Assembly (NCBI GenBank): GCA_036563485.1
Contig: DATCMI010000001.1
Coordinates: 124,001-188,000 of the forward strand
Source of the DNA: Sphingomicrobium sp.
GTDB taxonomy: Bacteria; Pseudomonadota; Alphaproteobacteria; Sphingomonadales; Sphingomonadaceae
Direction: 5' to 3'
Length of the DNA stretch: 64,000 nucleotides
Positions 43,228-52,391 of the stretch are shown here, piece by piece. The notes under the pieces are model-generated. The model made no database searches. It was given only the letters and a program-made list of their open reading frames with translations, and was not told the DNA's origin. The position numbers and the translations under genes were made by a program. Within the stretch, counting starts at the first letter, position 1. Every line of letters starts with the position of its first letter.

Positions 43228-44621
43228 TTCACGTCTCCTTCGCCCGGCTGGCCCAGCTCGAAGTCGCTGACCGGCCGCCGCTTCGGATCGTTCATGTCAT
43301 ACATGAGCGCGCCGTCGATCCACACGCGTTCCGGCCGCGCATAGACGCTGAACGGATTGCCGTTCCACAGCACCACGTCCGCCATCTTGCCCGGCGTCAG
43401 CGTGCCGGTCCTGTTGAGGATGCCGAGCGCCTGGGCCGGGTTGCGGCTGAGCCACGTCCAGGCAACGGCGTCGCTGACGTCGATCCCGGCACGGCGTCCG
43501 TCGGCAAGCGCTTTGGCCGCTTCCTGGTTCAGGCGCTGGATGCCGTTCGGGTCGTCGGAATGGACGATGGCACAGGCGCCCGCATTGTGAACCAGCGGGA
43601 TATTCTCCTTCACCGCGTCATAGGCTTCCATCTTGAAGCCGTACCAGTCCGCCCACATCGCCGAGCAGATGCCTTCGCGAGCGAGGATGTCGGCGATCTT
43701 GTAGCTTTCGACCGCGTGGTGAAAGGCCGTGACCTTGTAGCCGAACTCATGGGCCATATCGATCATCTGGGCCATTTCGTCGGCGCGGTAGCAATGGTTG
43801 TGGATCAGGATCTTGCCGTCGAGCACGCCCATCAGCGTGTCCTTGGCAAGGTCGCGGTCGGGCATGTCGCCGCCGTCTGCAGTATAAGCGTCCCACTTGC
43901 GCTTGTACGCCTGGGCATCGATCCAGGTCTGACGCGTGACGGCGATATTGCCCATCCGCGTCTGCGGCATGTTGCCCTTCGACCCGTAAACCCGCTTCGG
44001 ATTTTCGCCGCACGCCATCTTGAGGCCGTAGGGAGCGCCGGGGAACTTCATCCCCTGCACCGTCCGCGCCGGCACGTTCTTCACCGTCACCGAGCGGCCG
44101 CCGAACAGGTTCGCTGAGCCCGGCAGGATCTGCAGCGTGGTCACGCCGCCATTGGCAAGCGCCCGGCTGAAGCCCGGGTCCTGCGGCCAGACGCTATGTT
44201 CCGCCCACACTTCGGGCCGCGCGGGGGACGTCGCTTCGTTGCCGTCCGACAGCGCTTCCACGCCGGGCGACGGATAATCGCCGAGGTGGCTGTGCACGTC
44301 GATGATGCCGGGGGTCACGAACTTGCCGGTACCGTCGATCTCCACCGCGCCCACGGGCGTCGCCAGTGCCGGTCCGCGGACCGCCTGAATCGCGCCATCG
44401 GCGAAGATCACCGTGCCCCCGTCGATGCGGCGGCCGTCGCCGTCGAACACGGTCGCGTTGCGGATCACCGTCGGCGCGCCCGCGTAGCGGGCATAGGTCG
44501 ACGGATAGGGATCTTCGTTGATCCGGACCGCCGCCGCATCCTTCGCCGGCGGGTTGAGCGCGGCGCACGCGGTCAATCCCGCGCCTGCCGCCACCAAGAT
44601 GATCGCCCCCCCGAGCCGCAT
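43224..44621 (-). CDS. Periplasmic amidohydrolase, lipoprotein
   Basis: The 465-residue protein has a lipobox (AAGAGLTAC, Cys at residue 19) and an intact amidohydrolase metal site: FVTPGIIDVHSHLG near residue 105, ILIHNHCYRADEM, VTAFHHAVES and the Asp in AIVHSDDPNG. The C terminus has LTPGKMADVVLWNGNPF. It probably hydrolyses amide bonds in a peptide or dipeptide, which fits the adjacent peptide transporter. It overlaps both neighbours by 1-4 bases. Confidence 0.87.
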   Translation of the reverse strand: MRLGGAIILVAAGAGLTACAALNPPAKDAAAVRINEDPYPSTYARYAGAPTVIRNATVFDGDGRRIDGGTVIFADGAIQAVRGPALATPVGAVEIDGTGKFVTPGIIDVHSHLGDYPSPGVEALSDGNEATSPARPEVWAEHSVWPQDPGFSRALANGGVTTLQILPGSANLFGGRSVTVKNVPARTVQGMKFPGAPYGLKMACGENPKRVYGSKGNMPQTRMGNIAVTRQTWIDAQAYKRKWDAYTADGGDMPDRDLAKDTLMGVLDGKILIHNHCYRADEMAQMIDMAHEFGYKVTAFHHAVESYKIADILAREGICSAMWADWYGFKMEAYDAVKENIPLVHNAGACAIVHSDDPNGIQRLNQEAAKALADGRRAGIDVSDAVAWTWLSRNPAQALGILNRTGTLTPGKMADVVLWNGNPFSVYARPERVWIDGALMYDMNDPKRRPVSDFELGQPGEGDVK

Positions 44622-46261
44622 CAGACGCCTTTGGGGCTGCGCCCCTCCACGTCCTCGCGCTGCGGGAACATGCCGGGTCCTTGGTTCTCGGCCAGTTCCG
44701 CACGGCCCGCCAGGTCCTCGTCCTTCAGCGTGTCGAGGTGCATGAGGCGCTTGATCAAGGGCGAAACCGCGAGCACCAGCACACCGCAGCCGACCGCGAT
44801 CCAGCCGATCTCATTATAGATCGACAAGGTCAGGTCCCTCGACATTTCGCCGCTTTCGCCGCCCGTCGCCTCGCCGATCTTGCCGGCGACGAAGTTACCG
44901 ACGGCGGTCATGTAGAACCATGCGCCCATGATCAGCGATGCCATGAACCTCGGTGCGAGACGGTTCATCGCGCTGAGGCCGACGGGCGACAGGCACAGCT
45001 CGCCGGTCGTCTGAAGGAAGTAGAGCGCGAAGACGAAGAACACCGGGGTCAGCGCGTCTCCGCTGAGGTTCGCACCCAGGACGAACACCAGGAATGCCGC
45101 ACCGACCTGCATCAGCGCGAGGCCGAACTTGGCGGGTGCCGAAGGCTCCAGGTTCCTCTTGCCGAGATACTGCCAAAGGGCCGCGAACAAAGGCGCGAGC
45201 AGAATGATGTAGATGGAGTTCACCGACTGGAAGACCGAGGCGGGGATGTTCCCGCGGTCGACATAGCGGTCGGTGTACAGGTTGAAGCTGCCGCCCGCCT
45301 GTTCGAACAGGCCCCAGAACAGCGGGTTGAGGGCGATCAGGAACAGGATCGCGAAGATGCGGTGGCGCGGCTCGCGGTCCAGCTTGAAGGCTTCGTAGAG
45401 CACGTAGGCGAGCAGCGCGATGCCGGAGATGATCAGCAGCATCTGAATGACGTTTTGGTACTGGATGAGGCCCCACATCACCGCCACGGCGGCGAGGCCG
45501 ACCCCGTAGAGCGTCAGTTCGCGGCCCTTGGGAAGCGATGCCGGCGGCTCGCCAGCGCCGTTGAGAACGCCCTTGCCGATCACGAAGACGGCAAGGCCGG
45601 CGAGCATGCCGATGCCGGCAAGCCCGAAGCCATAGCCCCAGCCGATCGTCTCGCCGAGGTAGCCGACGAGGATCGAGCCTGCGGCGGCGCCGAGGTTAAT
45701 GCCCATGTAGAAGATGGTGTAGGCGGCGTCGCGGCGGGTGTCCGTCAGCCGGTAGAGCTGGCCCACCATCACCGAGATGTTCGCTTTGAGGAATCCGGAG
45801 CCGACGATGATCAGCGCAAGCGCCAGCCAGAAGACGTTGATCGTCGCATCTTCCTGGCCGCCTGTGCCTTCGATCGCCATCGCCCCGTGGCCGAGCGCGA
45901 GCAGGATGCCGCCGAATAGCACTGCCTTGCGCTGGCCGAGGTAGCGATCGGCGAGATAGCCGCCGAGCACCGGCGTGATGTACACCAGGCTCGTGTAGGC
46001 GCCGTAGATGAGGTTCGACTTGTCGTCGGCGAACAGCCAATGCTTGGTCAGGTAGAAGATCAGCAGCGCCCGCATGCCGTAGTAGGAGAAGCGCTCCCAC
46101 ATTTCGGCGAAGAAGAGCATGAACAGGCCCTTCGGGTGGCCGATCACCTCCTGCTTGCGGCTGAGGCCGATGGCCAAGCCAATGGCGAGGAAGGCTGCAA
46201 GGATGAGGGTCGCAATCGCGGCGATCCAGTCACCCTCATTCCAGGTTTGCATCGGCTTCAC
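44621..46261 (-). CDS. POT family proton-dependent oligopeptide transporter
   Basis: The 546-residue MFS protein has 12-14 membrane segments and the POT/PTR2 signatures EMWERFSYYGMRALLIFYLT (the ExxER motif, near residue 50) and GYLADRYLGQRKAVLFGG. It imports di- and tripeptides with protons through the inner membrane. It leads the run with the two amidohydrolases and NnrU, suggesting a peptide import-and-cleavage operon. Confidence 0.92.
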   Translation of the reverse strand: MKPMQTWNEGDWIAAIATLILAAFLAIGLAIGLSRKQEVIGHPKGLFMLFFAEMWERFSYYGMRALLIFYLTKHWLFADDKSNLIYGAYTSLVYITPVLGGYLADRYLGQRKAVLFGGILLALGHGAMAIEGTGGQEDATINVFWLALALIIVGSGFLKANISVMVGQLYRLTDTRRDAAYTIFYMGINLGAAAGSILVGYLGETIGWGYGFGLAGIGMLAGLAVFVIGKGVLNGAGEPPASLPKGRELTLYGVGLAAVAVMWGLIQYQNVIQMLLIISGIALLAYVLYEAFKLDREPRHRIFAILFLIALNPLFWGLFEQAGGSFNLYTDRYVDRGNIPASVFQSVNSIYIILLAPLFAALWQYLGKRNLEPSAPAKFGLALMQVGAAFLVFVLGANLSGDALTPVFFVFALYFLQTTGELCLSPVGLSAMNRLAPRFMASLIMGAWFYMTAVGNFVAGKIGEATGGESGEMSRDLTLSIYNEIGWIAVGCGVLVLAVSPLIKRLMHLDTLKDEDLAGRAELAENQGPGMFPQREDVEGRSPKGV

Positions 46262-46368
46262 TAACAGTCTCCCCAGACCTCAACTCGATTTGTCGCGCAC
46301 CGTAACGACGCAAAGCGCGTTGTGAAGCGCATTGTTGCATGCTGCGGGCCACCCTATGTGCCCCGTCG

Positions 46369-46968
46369 ATGCTGAATGACCGTTCGTCGACGCTGTCGCT
46401 TCTCGAGACCCGCCGCTCCGCCAAGCCGCGCGAACTGATCGGCGACGGGCCGACCGCGGAGGAGATGCAGCGTATCCTGACCATTGCCGCGCGCACGCCC
46501 GACCACGGCAAGCTGCACCCCTGGCGGTTCGTGACCGTCGGCGCGGACCAGCGCGACCGGTTCGAGGCACTGCTTCGCGAAGCGCTGGCCGAGCACGATC
46601 CTTGCGCCAGCATCGCCCACCACCAGAAGGAGCATGATTTCGCTCATTATGCCGGCCAGCTGGTCGTGGTCGTCTCGGCGCCGGTTCCCAATCACAAGAT
46701 CCCGGTGTGGGAGCAGGAGCTGTCTTGCGGGGCGGCGGCGATGAACCTTCTCCATGCCGCTCATGCGCTCGGCTATGTCGCCGGCTGGGTCACGGGGTGG
46801 CGGACCTATTCGGAGCGCGTGCGCAGCGCTTTCTGCGGCGATGGCGAGCGGATCGCCGGCTTCATCTTCATCGGTCAGCCTGGCCGCGAGATCGAAGAGC
46901 GGCCGCGGCCTTCGCTTGCGGAAGTGGTCAGCGCCTGGGCCTCGCCGCAAGTCCAAGATTCAGATTGA
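46369..46968 (+). CDS. Nitroreductase family protein (YdjA-like)
   Basis: The 199-residue FMN protein has the nitroreductase start LLETRRSAKPREL, RTPDHGKLHPWRFVTV near residues 40-55 and SCGAAAMNLLHAAHALGYVAGW near residue 125. It reduces nitro or other substrates with NAD(P)H; the physiological substrate is unknown. The ATG at 46369 is preferred over 46339, which adds ten weak residues. It is divergent from the peptide transporter and followed by a GntR regulator gene. Confidence 0.87.
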   Translation: MLNDRSSTLSLLETRRSAKPRELIGDGPTAEEMQRILTIAARTPDHGKLHPWRFVTVGADQRDRFEALLREALAEHDPCASIAHHQKEHDFAHYAGQLVVVVSAPVPNHKIPVWEQELSCGAAAMNLLHAAHALGYVAGWVTGWRTYSERVRSAFCGDGERIAGFIFIGQPGREIEERPRPSLAEVVSAWASPQVQDSD

Positions 46969-46998
46969 ACTTTCCGCGCGGCGCTGTATTATGACAGC

Positions 46999-47355
46999 AT
47001 GACGCTTCGCACCCAGCATGAAAAACCGGTCTACGTCCGCCTCCGCGAAGTGATTGCCGACGCGATCCTCGCCGGCAAGTACAAGGACGGGGATCCGCTT
47101 CCTTCGGTGCGGGCGCTCGCCGCCGAGGAACAGGCCAACCCGCTGACGGTCGCCAAGGCCTATCAGGGCTTCCAGGACGAAGGGCTGATCGTCGTCAAGC
47201 GCGGCGTCGGCATGTTCGTCGCGCCGGGCGCGCGCCAGCGGCTCAGTGAATCCGAACGCACTCGCTTCCTCAAGGAAGAATGGCCGGAGATCCGGGCGCG
47301 CATGAGCCGGCTCGGGATCGACGCCAGCGAACTGCTGCAGCGGGAAACCGCCTGA
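46999..47355 (+). CDS. Short GntR (YtrA-type) transcriptional regulator
   Basis: The 118-residue protein has a GntR winged helix (YVRLREVIADAILAGKYKDGDPLPSVRALAAEEQANPLTVAKAYQ, shown in parts here as the D-LPSVR and NPLTVAKAYQ motifs) and a short C-terminal helix without an effector domain, as in the YtrA subgroup. YtrA-type regulators usually control adjacent ABC transporters, but none is present here. The target is unknown. Confidence 0.87.
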   Translation: MTLRTQHEKPVYVRLREVIADAILAGKYKDGDPLPSVRALAAEEQANPLTVAKAYQGFQDEGLIVVKRGVGMFVAPGARQRLSESERTRFLKEEWPEIRARMSRLGIDASELLQRETA

Positions 47356-47392
47356 ACTTCCGCCCGGCGCGCTAATCCTCTAGCCGCAACGG

Positions 47393-48307
47393 GTGCAGAC
47401 CCGGCTCCTCACCGATGACGAAAACGGCATAGCCGAAGCCGCGCGGCTGATCCTTGCCGGGCAGCCGGTCGCTGTGCCGACCGAGACCGTCTACGGCCTC
47501 GCCGCGGACGCGACCAACGGCGACGCCGTCGCGCGCATCTACGAGGCGAAAGGCCGGCCGAGCTTCAATCCGCTGATCGTCCATGTGCCGGACCTCGCGG
47601 CCGCCCAGGTCATCGGCGAGTTCGGCAATGACGCGCTGGCGCTGGCGCGCGAGCACTGGCCTGGACCGCTGACGCTCGTCGTTCCGCTGCGCGCCGACAG
47701 CGGTATCGCCTCGCTGGTCACCGCGGGCCTCGACACGATCGGGCTTCGGGTGCCGGACCATCCCGCGATGCAGGCGCTTCTGCGCAAGTGCGGACGCCCG
47801 CTCGCGGCGCCATCGGCAAATGCTAGCGGCTCGATCAGCCCGACGCGAGCCGAGCATGTCCTGAAGAGCCTCGAAGGCCGCATTGCGGCTGTCATCGACG
47901 GCGGCGCGACCAGGCGCGGCATCGAGTCCACGATCGTCGCAGCAACCGGCGGCACGCTCCGCCTGCTGCGCAAAGGGCCGGTCGAGGTGGACGCCCCCCT
48001 GGAGAGCAGCGGCAAGATCGAAGCGCCGGGTCAGCTCGCGAGCCACTATGCCCCCGCCAAGCCGCTGCGGCTCGACGCCGAGCGAGCCGACGCGGACGAA
48101 TATCTAATTGGCTTCGGGCCAATCGCCGGCAACGCGAGCCTCAGCGCATCGGGCGACCTGGTCGAGGCCGCGCGGCGCCTGTTCGACCTGCTTCACCAGG
48201 CGGACGCCTCGCCAAAGCCGCGCATCGCGGTCGCCCCGGTCCCGAACGACGGGCTCGGCTCGGCCATCAACGATCGCCTGAGCCGCGCCGCCGCGCCTAG
48301 GCCGTAG
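47393..48307 (+). CDS. tsaC: L-threonylcarbamoyladenylate synthase (Sua5 type)
   Basis: The 304-residue protein has the YrdC/Sua5 core: [20 protein letters not shown] near residues 20-40, [41 protein letters not shown], plus the C-terminal Sua5 domain ([14 protein letters not shown] near residue 215). It makes threonylcarbamoyl-AMP for t6A37 in tRNA. The GTG start fits the family. It is convergent with msrA, overlapping by about 11 bases. Confidence 0.92.
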   Translation: MQTRLLTDDENGIAEAARLILAGQPVAVPTETVYGLAADATNGDAVARIYEAKGRPSFNPLIVHVPDLAAAQVIGEFGNDALALAREHWPGPLTLVVPLRADSGIASLVTAGLDTIGLRVPDHPAMQALLRKCGRPLAAPSANASGSISPTRAEHVLKSLEGRIAAVIDGGATRRGIESTIVAATGGTLRLLRKGPVEVDAPLESSGKIEAPGQLASHYAPAKPLRLDAERADADEYLIGFGPIAGNASLSASGDLVEAARRLFDLLHQADASPKPRIAVAPVPNDGLGSAINDRLSRAAAPRP

Positions 48308-48845
48308 CCGAAGCGCTCTTCGTGCGTGCCTGGAAGCTCTTGCGGAGCTTCTGAAGCTTGGGCGGGATCACCGCCATGCAATAAGGGTTCCGCTGCCCCT
48401 CGCCCGACCAATAGTCCTGGTGATAATCCTCGGCCGGATACCATTCGGCCATCGGCTCGATCGTCGTGACGATCCGCCCGCCATGATCGGCATTGTTGCG
48501 CTCGATCGCTGCGTCCGCTTGCTGCGCCTGCTCATCCGTCTGCGGGAAAATTGCGGAGCGATATTGCGTGCCGATGTCGTTGCCCTGGCGGTTGAGCTGC
48601 GTCGGGTCGTGCGTCGCAAAGAAGATGTCGAGCAGGTCGTCGTAGCTCAGCTGCTCATTGTCGAAGGTGATCCGGATCGCTTCGGCATGGCCGGTATTGC
48701 CGCCGCACACCTCCTTGTAGGTCGGGTTCACCGTGTGGCCGCCGGTGTAGCCGCTCTCGACGGATTTCACTCCGACCACGTCCAGGAACACCGCTTCGGT
48801 GCACCAGAAGCACCCGCCTGCAAGAACCGCGACTTCGTCGGCCAT
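48297..48845 (-). CDS. msrA: Peptide-methionine (S)-S-oxide reductase
   Basis: From the ATG at 48845 the protein has 182 residues. The catalytic [11 protein letters not shown] is at residues 10-20, with the [25 protein letters not shown] region following. The C-terminal part has DYHQDYW. It repairs methionine S-sulfoxide in proteins with thioredoxin. The upstream frame extension is not conserved in type. Confidence 0.93.
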   Translation of the reverse strand: MADEVAVLAGGCFWCTEAVFLDVVGVKSVESGYTGGHTVNPTYKEVCGGNTGHAEAIRITFDNEQLSYDDLLDIFFATHDPTQLNRQGNDIGTQYRSAIFPQTDEQAQQADAAIERNNADHGGRIVTTIEPMAEWYPAEDYHQDYWSGEGQRNPYCMAVIPPKLQKLRKSFQARTKSASATA

Positions 48846-48888
48846 ATTCCACTCCTGTCTGCTGTTGCAGCGGAGATAGGAAGAGCAG

Positions 48889-49593
48889 CTACTTTTGGTA
48901 AGACGCCTTGAGGCTGGCGAGTTCGAGCCTTTTGCCGACCCATTCGGCGAGCTCGTCGAACTCAAGCGGCTTGTCGAAGACGATGCCCGCCACTCGGTCG
49001 GAAAACCAGCGCACCTCGCCCTTCACCGGACGGAGGCTTTCGATCACGACGACGACCTTCTTGCCGACGCAATATTCCTCGATCGGCTCGACCTTCATGC
49101 CCCCGAGCGAGATGTCGTGGACGTCGACGGTGTAATAGATTTTGCCGACCTTGACCGACGCCTTGCAGGCGATCTGCAGGCGCGGCGGCCGCGGGCGGAA
49201 GCCCAGGCGCTGCTTGCGTCCGGCCAGCAGCTCGCCGAGGTCGACGCTCTGGTCGAACTTGACGCCGACCAGATCGTCGCGAGTCCAGACTACCGAGGAC
49301 GGGATCTTCTGCCCCGAGACCTCGATATCGACCGGGTCGCCGACGTTCGGCAGGCGCGACACGATGGCCATGATCCCGCCGGCGGACATGTTCTTGACCT
49401 TGATCAGCTGCTGGTGGCCGGAAGCGTCGATCATCTTGCCGACCCGGAGCATCGCTGGCACACGGTCGTCATCGCGGCGTTCGACCGGGCGGGGTACGTT
49501 CGTCGACAGTGAAACGGTCGTTGATTCGAAGGCCGCGTCGGTTTGCGATACCGGCTGGCCTGACCATTTCCTGCGGATCAGCGTTGCAAACAT
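48889..49593 (-). CDS. Tandem PilZ domain protein
   Basis: From the ATG at 49593 the protein has 234 residues with two PilZ-type domains: [17 protein letters not shown] with [14 protein letters not shown] (about residues 40-115), and [19 protein letters not shown] with [14 protein letters not shown] (about residues 135-215). The first has RRxxDR, a weakened RxxxR c-di-GMP motif. PilZ proteins are c-di-GMP effectors. An ATG at 49689 would add 32 residues. It is divergent from the receiver-EAL pair. Confidence 0.8.
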   Translation of the reverse strand: MFATLIRRKWSGQPVSQTDAAFESTTVSLSTNVPRPVERRDDDRVPAMLRVGKMIDASGHQQLIKVKNMSAGGIMAIVSRLPNVGDPVDIEVSGQKIPSSVVWTRDDLVGVKFDQSVDLGELLAGRKQRLGFRPRPPRLQIACKASVKVGKIYYTVDVHDISLGGMKVEPIEEYCVGKKVVVVIESLRPVKGEVRWFSDRVAGIVFDKPLEFDELAEWVGKRLELASLKASYQK

Positions 49594-49728
49594 GCGTTCG
49601 ACGCCCCTTTCACGCGCGCGTTTCGCGCCAAAATGGGACTTTATCGCTCGCGTAGTTAAAAGTGCGTTGCGCCGGTTGAAATGCGGCATGGATGATGTCT
49701 ACCCGCGACAAAAGGAGAATGACCTCGA

Positions 49729-50112
49729 ATGCCCGGACCGCGCCTGCTGCTGATCGATGACGAGGAGGCGCTGGCCGAATTCCTCGCAACAGCCGCGGAA
49801 GAGGCCGGGTTCCAGCCGGTCATCACCCGCCGCGACGAGGAGTTCCGCGAAGCCTTCCTTGCCGACCGGCCCGACATGGTTGCCCTCGACCTCGGCATGC
49901 CCGGCATGGATGGCGTCGAACTGATCCGTTTCCTCGCCGACAATCAGTGTGAGGCGCCGGTATTGATCGTCAGCGGATTCGACCGCCGCGTGCTCGAATC
50001 CGCCTACCGGCTCGGGGAGGCGATGGGCCTGCGCATGGTGGGACCGCTGGAAAAGCCGGTTCGGTTCGAGGTCCTTCAGGAGCTGCTGGCAAGCGTCAGG
50101 GCAACGCTCTAG
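49729..50112 (+). CDS. Single-domain response regulator
   Basis: The 127-residue protein is a receiver domain with no output domain. Conserved sites are present: LLIDDEEAL, phospho-acceptor Asp in VALDLGMPGMDG (about residue 53), Ser in LIVSGFD and Lys in EKPVR. It is separated by two bases from an EAL-domain gene, which suggests that it regulates that protein. Confidence 0.88.
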   Translation: MPGPRLLLIDDEEALAEFLATAAEEAGFQPVITRRDEEFREAFLADRPDMVALDLGMPGMDGVELIRFLADNQCEAPVLIVSGFDRRVLESAYRLGEAMGLRMVGPLEKPVRFEVLQELLASVRATL

Positions 50113-50114
50113 CC

Positions 50115-50969
50115 GTGGCCTCCCCAACCGCCGCACAGCTGGTCCGCAAGCTTCCCGAAGCACTGCGCCAGCAGCAGCTGAGGATGCTCTACCAACCGCA
50201 GGTGCAGATGCGCGATGGCAAGCTCGTCTGTGTCGAAGCGCTGGTCCGCTGGGAAGATCCCGATTTCGGCCCGATCGAGCCGAGCCGCTTCGTGCCGCTC
50301 GCCGAAGAGCATGGGCTGATCGAAGATCTGACACAGTGGGGGCTGCGGCGGATCCTGCGCCAGTGGATCGAGTGGCGCGATGCCGGGATCGATACGTCGA
50401 TCGCCTTCAATATTTCGGCGCTCAGCCTCAAGCATCTCGATTTCCCCGACCTGGTCGAGCGGATGTGCCGGGCCCTCGGCGTCCCTGCCGACCGCCTGGT
50501 GCTCGAATTGACCGAGGGCGCGACTCAACCTTTGGTCAAGCTGATGGACACGCTGACCCGCTTTCGGATCAAGGGCATCGGCTTGGCCATCGACGATTTC
50601 GGCACCGGCTATTCCTCGCTGATGCAGCTTCGCCAGCTGCCATTCACCGAAGTGAAGATCGACCGCGAGTTCGTCGGCGACCTGGAGAACTCGCGCGATT
50701 CAGCCCTCATCGTCAAAAGTATCGCCGAGCTGGCGCGCGGCCTCGGCCTGCTGTGCTGCGCCGAGGGTGTCGAAACTGCCGAGCAACTGCGCATCCTCCA
50801 CGAGATCGGCTGCGACCGCGTCCAGGGGTATCTCGTCTCCCCGCCGCTGGAGCCGGAGCGTCTCGGCAGCTGGCTCGCCGACTTCCGCCGCAGTTGGCCG
50901 ACCCTCATCGGCGGCGCATCCCTCGAACTATGGGGCGATGTCGAACCGGATGCCTTGGGCAAGCGGTAG
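50115..50969 (+). CDS. EAL-domain c-di-GMP phosphodiesterase
   Basis: The 284-residue protein is a lone EAL domain with a GTG start. All catalytic motifs are visible: VCVEALVRWED, AFNISALSL, LELTEGAT, LAIDDFGTGYSS, EVKIDREFV and CAEGVET. It probably degrades c-di-GMP in the cytoplasm and is paired with the single-domain receiver encoded immediately upstream. The 3' end overlaps the convergent aldehyde dehydrogenase gene by about 40 bases. Confidence 0.9.
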   Translation: MASPTAAQLVRKLPEALRQQQLRMLYQPQVQMRDGKLVCVEALVRWEDPDFGPIEPSRFVPLAEEHGLIEDLTQWGLRRILRQWIEWRDAGIDTSIAFNISALSLKHLDFPDLVERMCRALGVPADRLVLELTEGATQPLVKLMDTLTRFRIKGIGLAIDDFGTGYSSLMQLRQLPFTEVKIDREFVGDLENSRDSALIVKSIAELARGLGLLCCAEGVETAEQLRILHEIGCDRVQGYLVSPPLEPERLGSWLADFRRSWPTLIGGASLELWGDVEPDALGKR

Positions 50970-52391
50970 CTCGCTGCCGTAATTCACCGTGTTGGTCTGC
51001 CGCCGCATATAGGCGCGCCACGAATCCGAGCCGCTCTCACGTCCGCCGCCGGTTTCCTTTTCGCCGCCGAATGCGCCGCCGATCTCCGCGCCCGATGGGC
51101 CGATGTTCACATTGGCGATGCCGCAGTCGGACCCCGCCGCGGCCATGAAGCGCTCCGCCTCGCGCACGTCGTTGGTGAATATGGATGAGGACAGCCCCTG
51201 CGGCACCGCATTGTTGAGCGCGATCGCCTCCTCAAGCTCGCGGTACCGGAGCACGTACAGGATGGGCGCGAAGGTTTCCTGCACCACCGAGCCTTCCTGC
51301 CGGTCCACCTCGACGATCGCCGGCCGGACATAGAAGCCGCCGGGCACCGCATTCACGCGGTCAATCCCCTCGCCGAGCACCGCGCGCATCGCTTCGAACG
51401 CGCCTTCATCGATCAGCGGCCCGATCAGCGTGTCGGGATCCCGCGGATCGCCGATCTTCACCGCACCGAGCAGCTGCCGCAGCCGCGCCACCAGCTGGTC
51501 CGCGATGCTCTCGTGAACGATCAGGCGGCGAAGGGTCGTGCAGCGCTGCCCCGCCGTCCCCACTGCCGAGAAAAGGACCGCGCGCTCGGTGAGGTCGAGG
51601 TCGGCCGACGGGCAGACGATCGCGGCATTATTGCCGCCGAGTTCCAGCAGCACCCGGCCCAACCGTTCGGCCACGACCGGCGCCACCATCCGCCCCATGC
51701 GCGTCGATCCCGTTGCGGACACCAAGGCGATGCGGGCGTCGCGCACCAAAGCCTCGCCGGTCGCGCGTTCGCCCTGCACCAGCTGGACGAGGCCGTCCGG
51801 CGCAGCGCCGAAGCGCTCCAGCGCGCGCTCGACAAGCTTCATCACCAGCTCGGCGCACAGCGGCGTCTTCTCGCTGGGCTTCCAGATCACGGGGTTTCCG
51901 CACACCAGCGCCAGCGCGGCATTCCACGCCCACACCGCCACGGGGAAATTGAAAGCGCTGATCACCAGCACGGGTCCGAGCGGATGCCATTGCTCCATCA
52001 TCCGGTGGTTGGGCCGCTCGCTGGCGATGGCGAGGCCGTAGAGCTGGCGCGACAGGCCGACGGCGAAGTCGCAGATGTCGATCATCTCCTGCACTTCGCC
52101 CAGGCTCTCGGCCATGATCTTACCCGCTTCGAGCGTGACCATGCGTGCGAGCGGCTCCTTGGCGCCGCGCAGCTCTTCGCCGAGTAGCCGGACCAGCTCG
52201 CCGCGCTGCGGCGCCGGGACCGAGCGCCAGATCGCGAAAGCATCCACCGCGCGGGCGCACGCCTCACCAGGATCGCCAGGCGCAACGCGGCCGATCTCTG
52301 TGCCGTCTATCGGCGAATGGCTCGCCAGCGTTCCGGCCGAGCGGACGCCGAAACGTTCGAGCAGCTGTGCAGCATCTTCAGCTGGCGTCAC
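50928..52391 (-). CDS. ALDH7-type aldehyde dehydrogenase (aminoadipate semialdehyde type)
   Basis: The 487-residue protein is close to L-piperidine-6-carboxylate/alpha-aminoadipic semialdehyde dehydrogenases: VTLEAGKIMAESLGEVQEM, ISAFNFPVAVWAWNAALAL, the nucleotide-binding VSATGSTRMG, catalytic Glu in LLELGGNNAAIV and Cys in GTAGQRCTTLRRL. The context with an aminotransferase fits amino-acid, possibly lysine, degradation. Its start overlaps the aminotransferase stop (ATGA). Confidence 0.87.
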   Translation of the reverse strand: MTPAEDAAQLLERFGVRSAGTLASHSPIDGTEIGRVAPGDPGEACARAVDAFAIWRSVPAPQRGELVRLLGEELRGAKEPLARMVTLEAGKIMAESLGEVQEMIDICDFAVGLSRQLYGLAIASERPNHRMMEQWHPLGPVLVISAFNFPVAVWAWNAALALVCGNPVIWKPSEKTPLCAELVMKLVERALERFGAAPDGLVQLVQGERATGEALVRDARIALVSATGSTRMGRMVAPVVAERLGRVLLELGGNNAAIVCPSADLDLTERAVLFSAVGTAGQRCTTLRRLIVHESIADQLVARLRQLLGAVKIGDPRDPDTLIGPLIDEGAFEAMRAVLGEGIDRVNAVPGGFYVRPAIVEVDRQEGSVVQETFAPILYVLRYRELEEAIALNNAVPQGLSSSIFTNDVREAERFMAAAGSDCGIANVNIGPSGAEIGGAFGGEKETGGGRESGSDSWRAYMRRQTNTVNYGSELPLAQGIRFDIAP

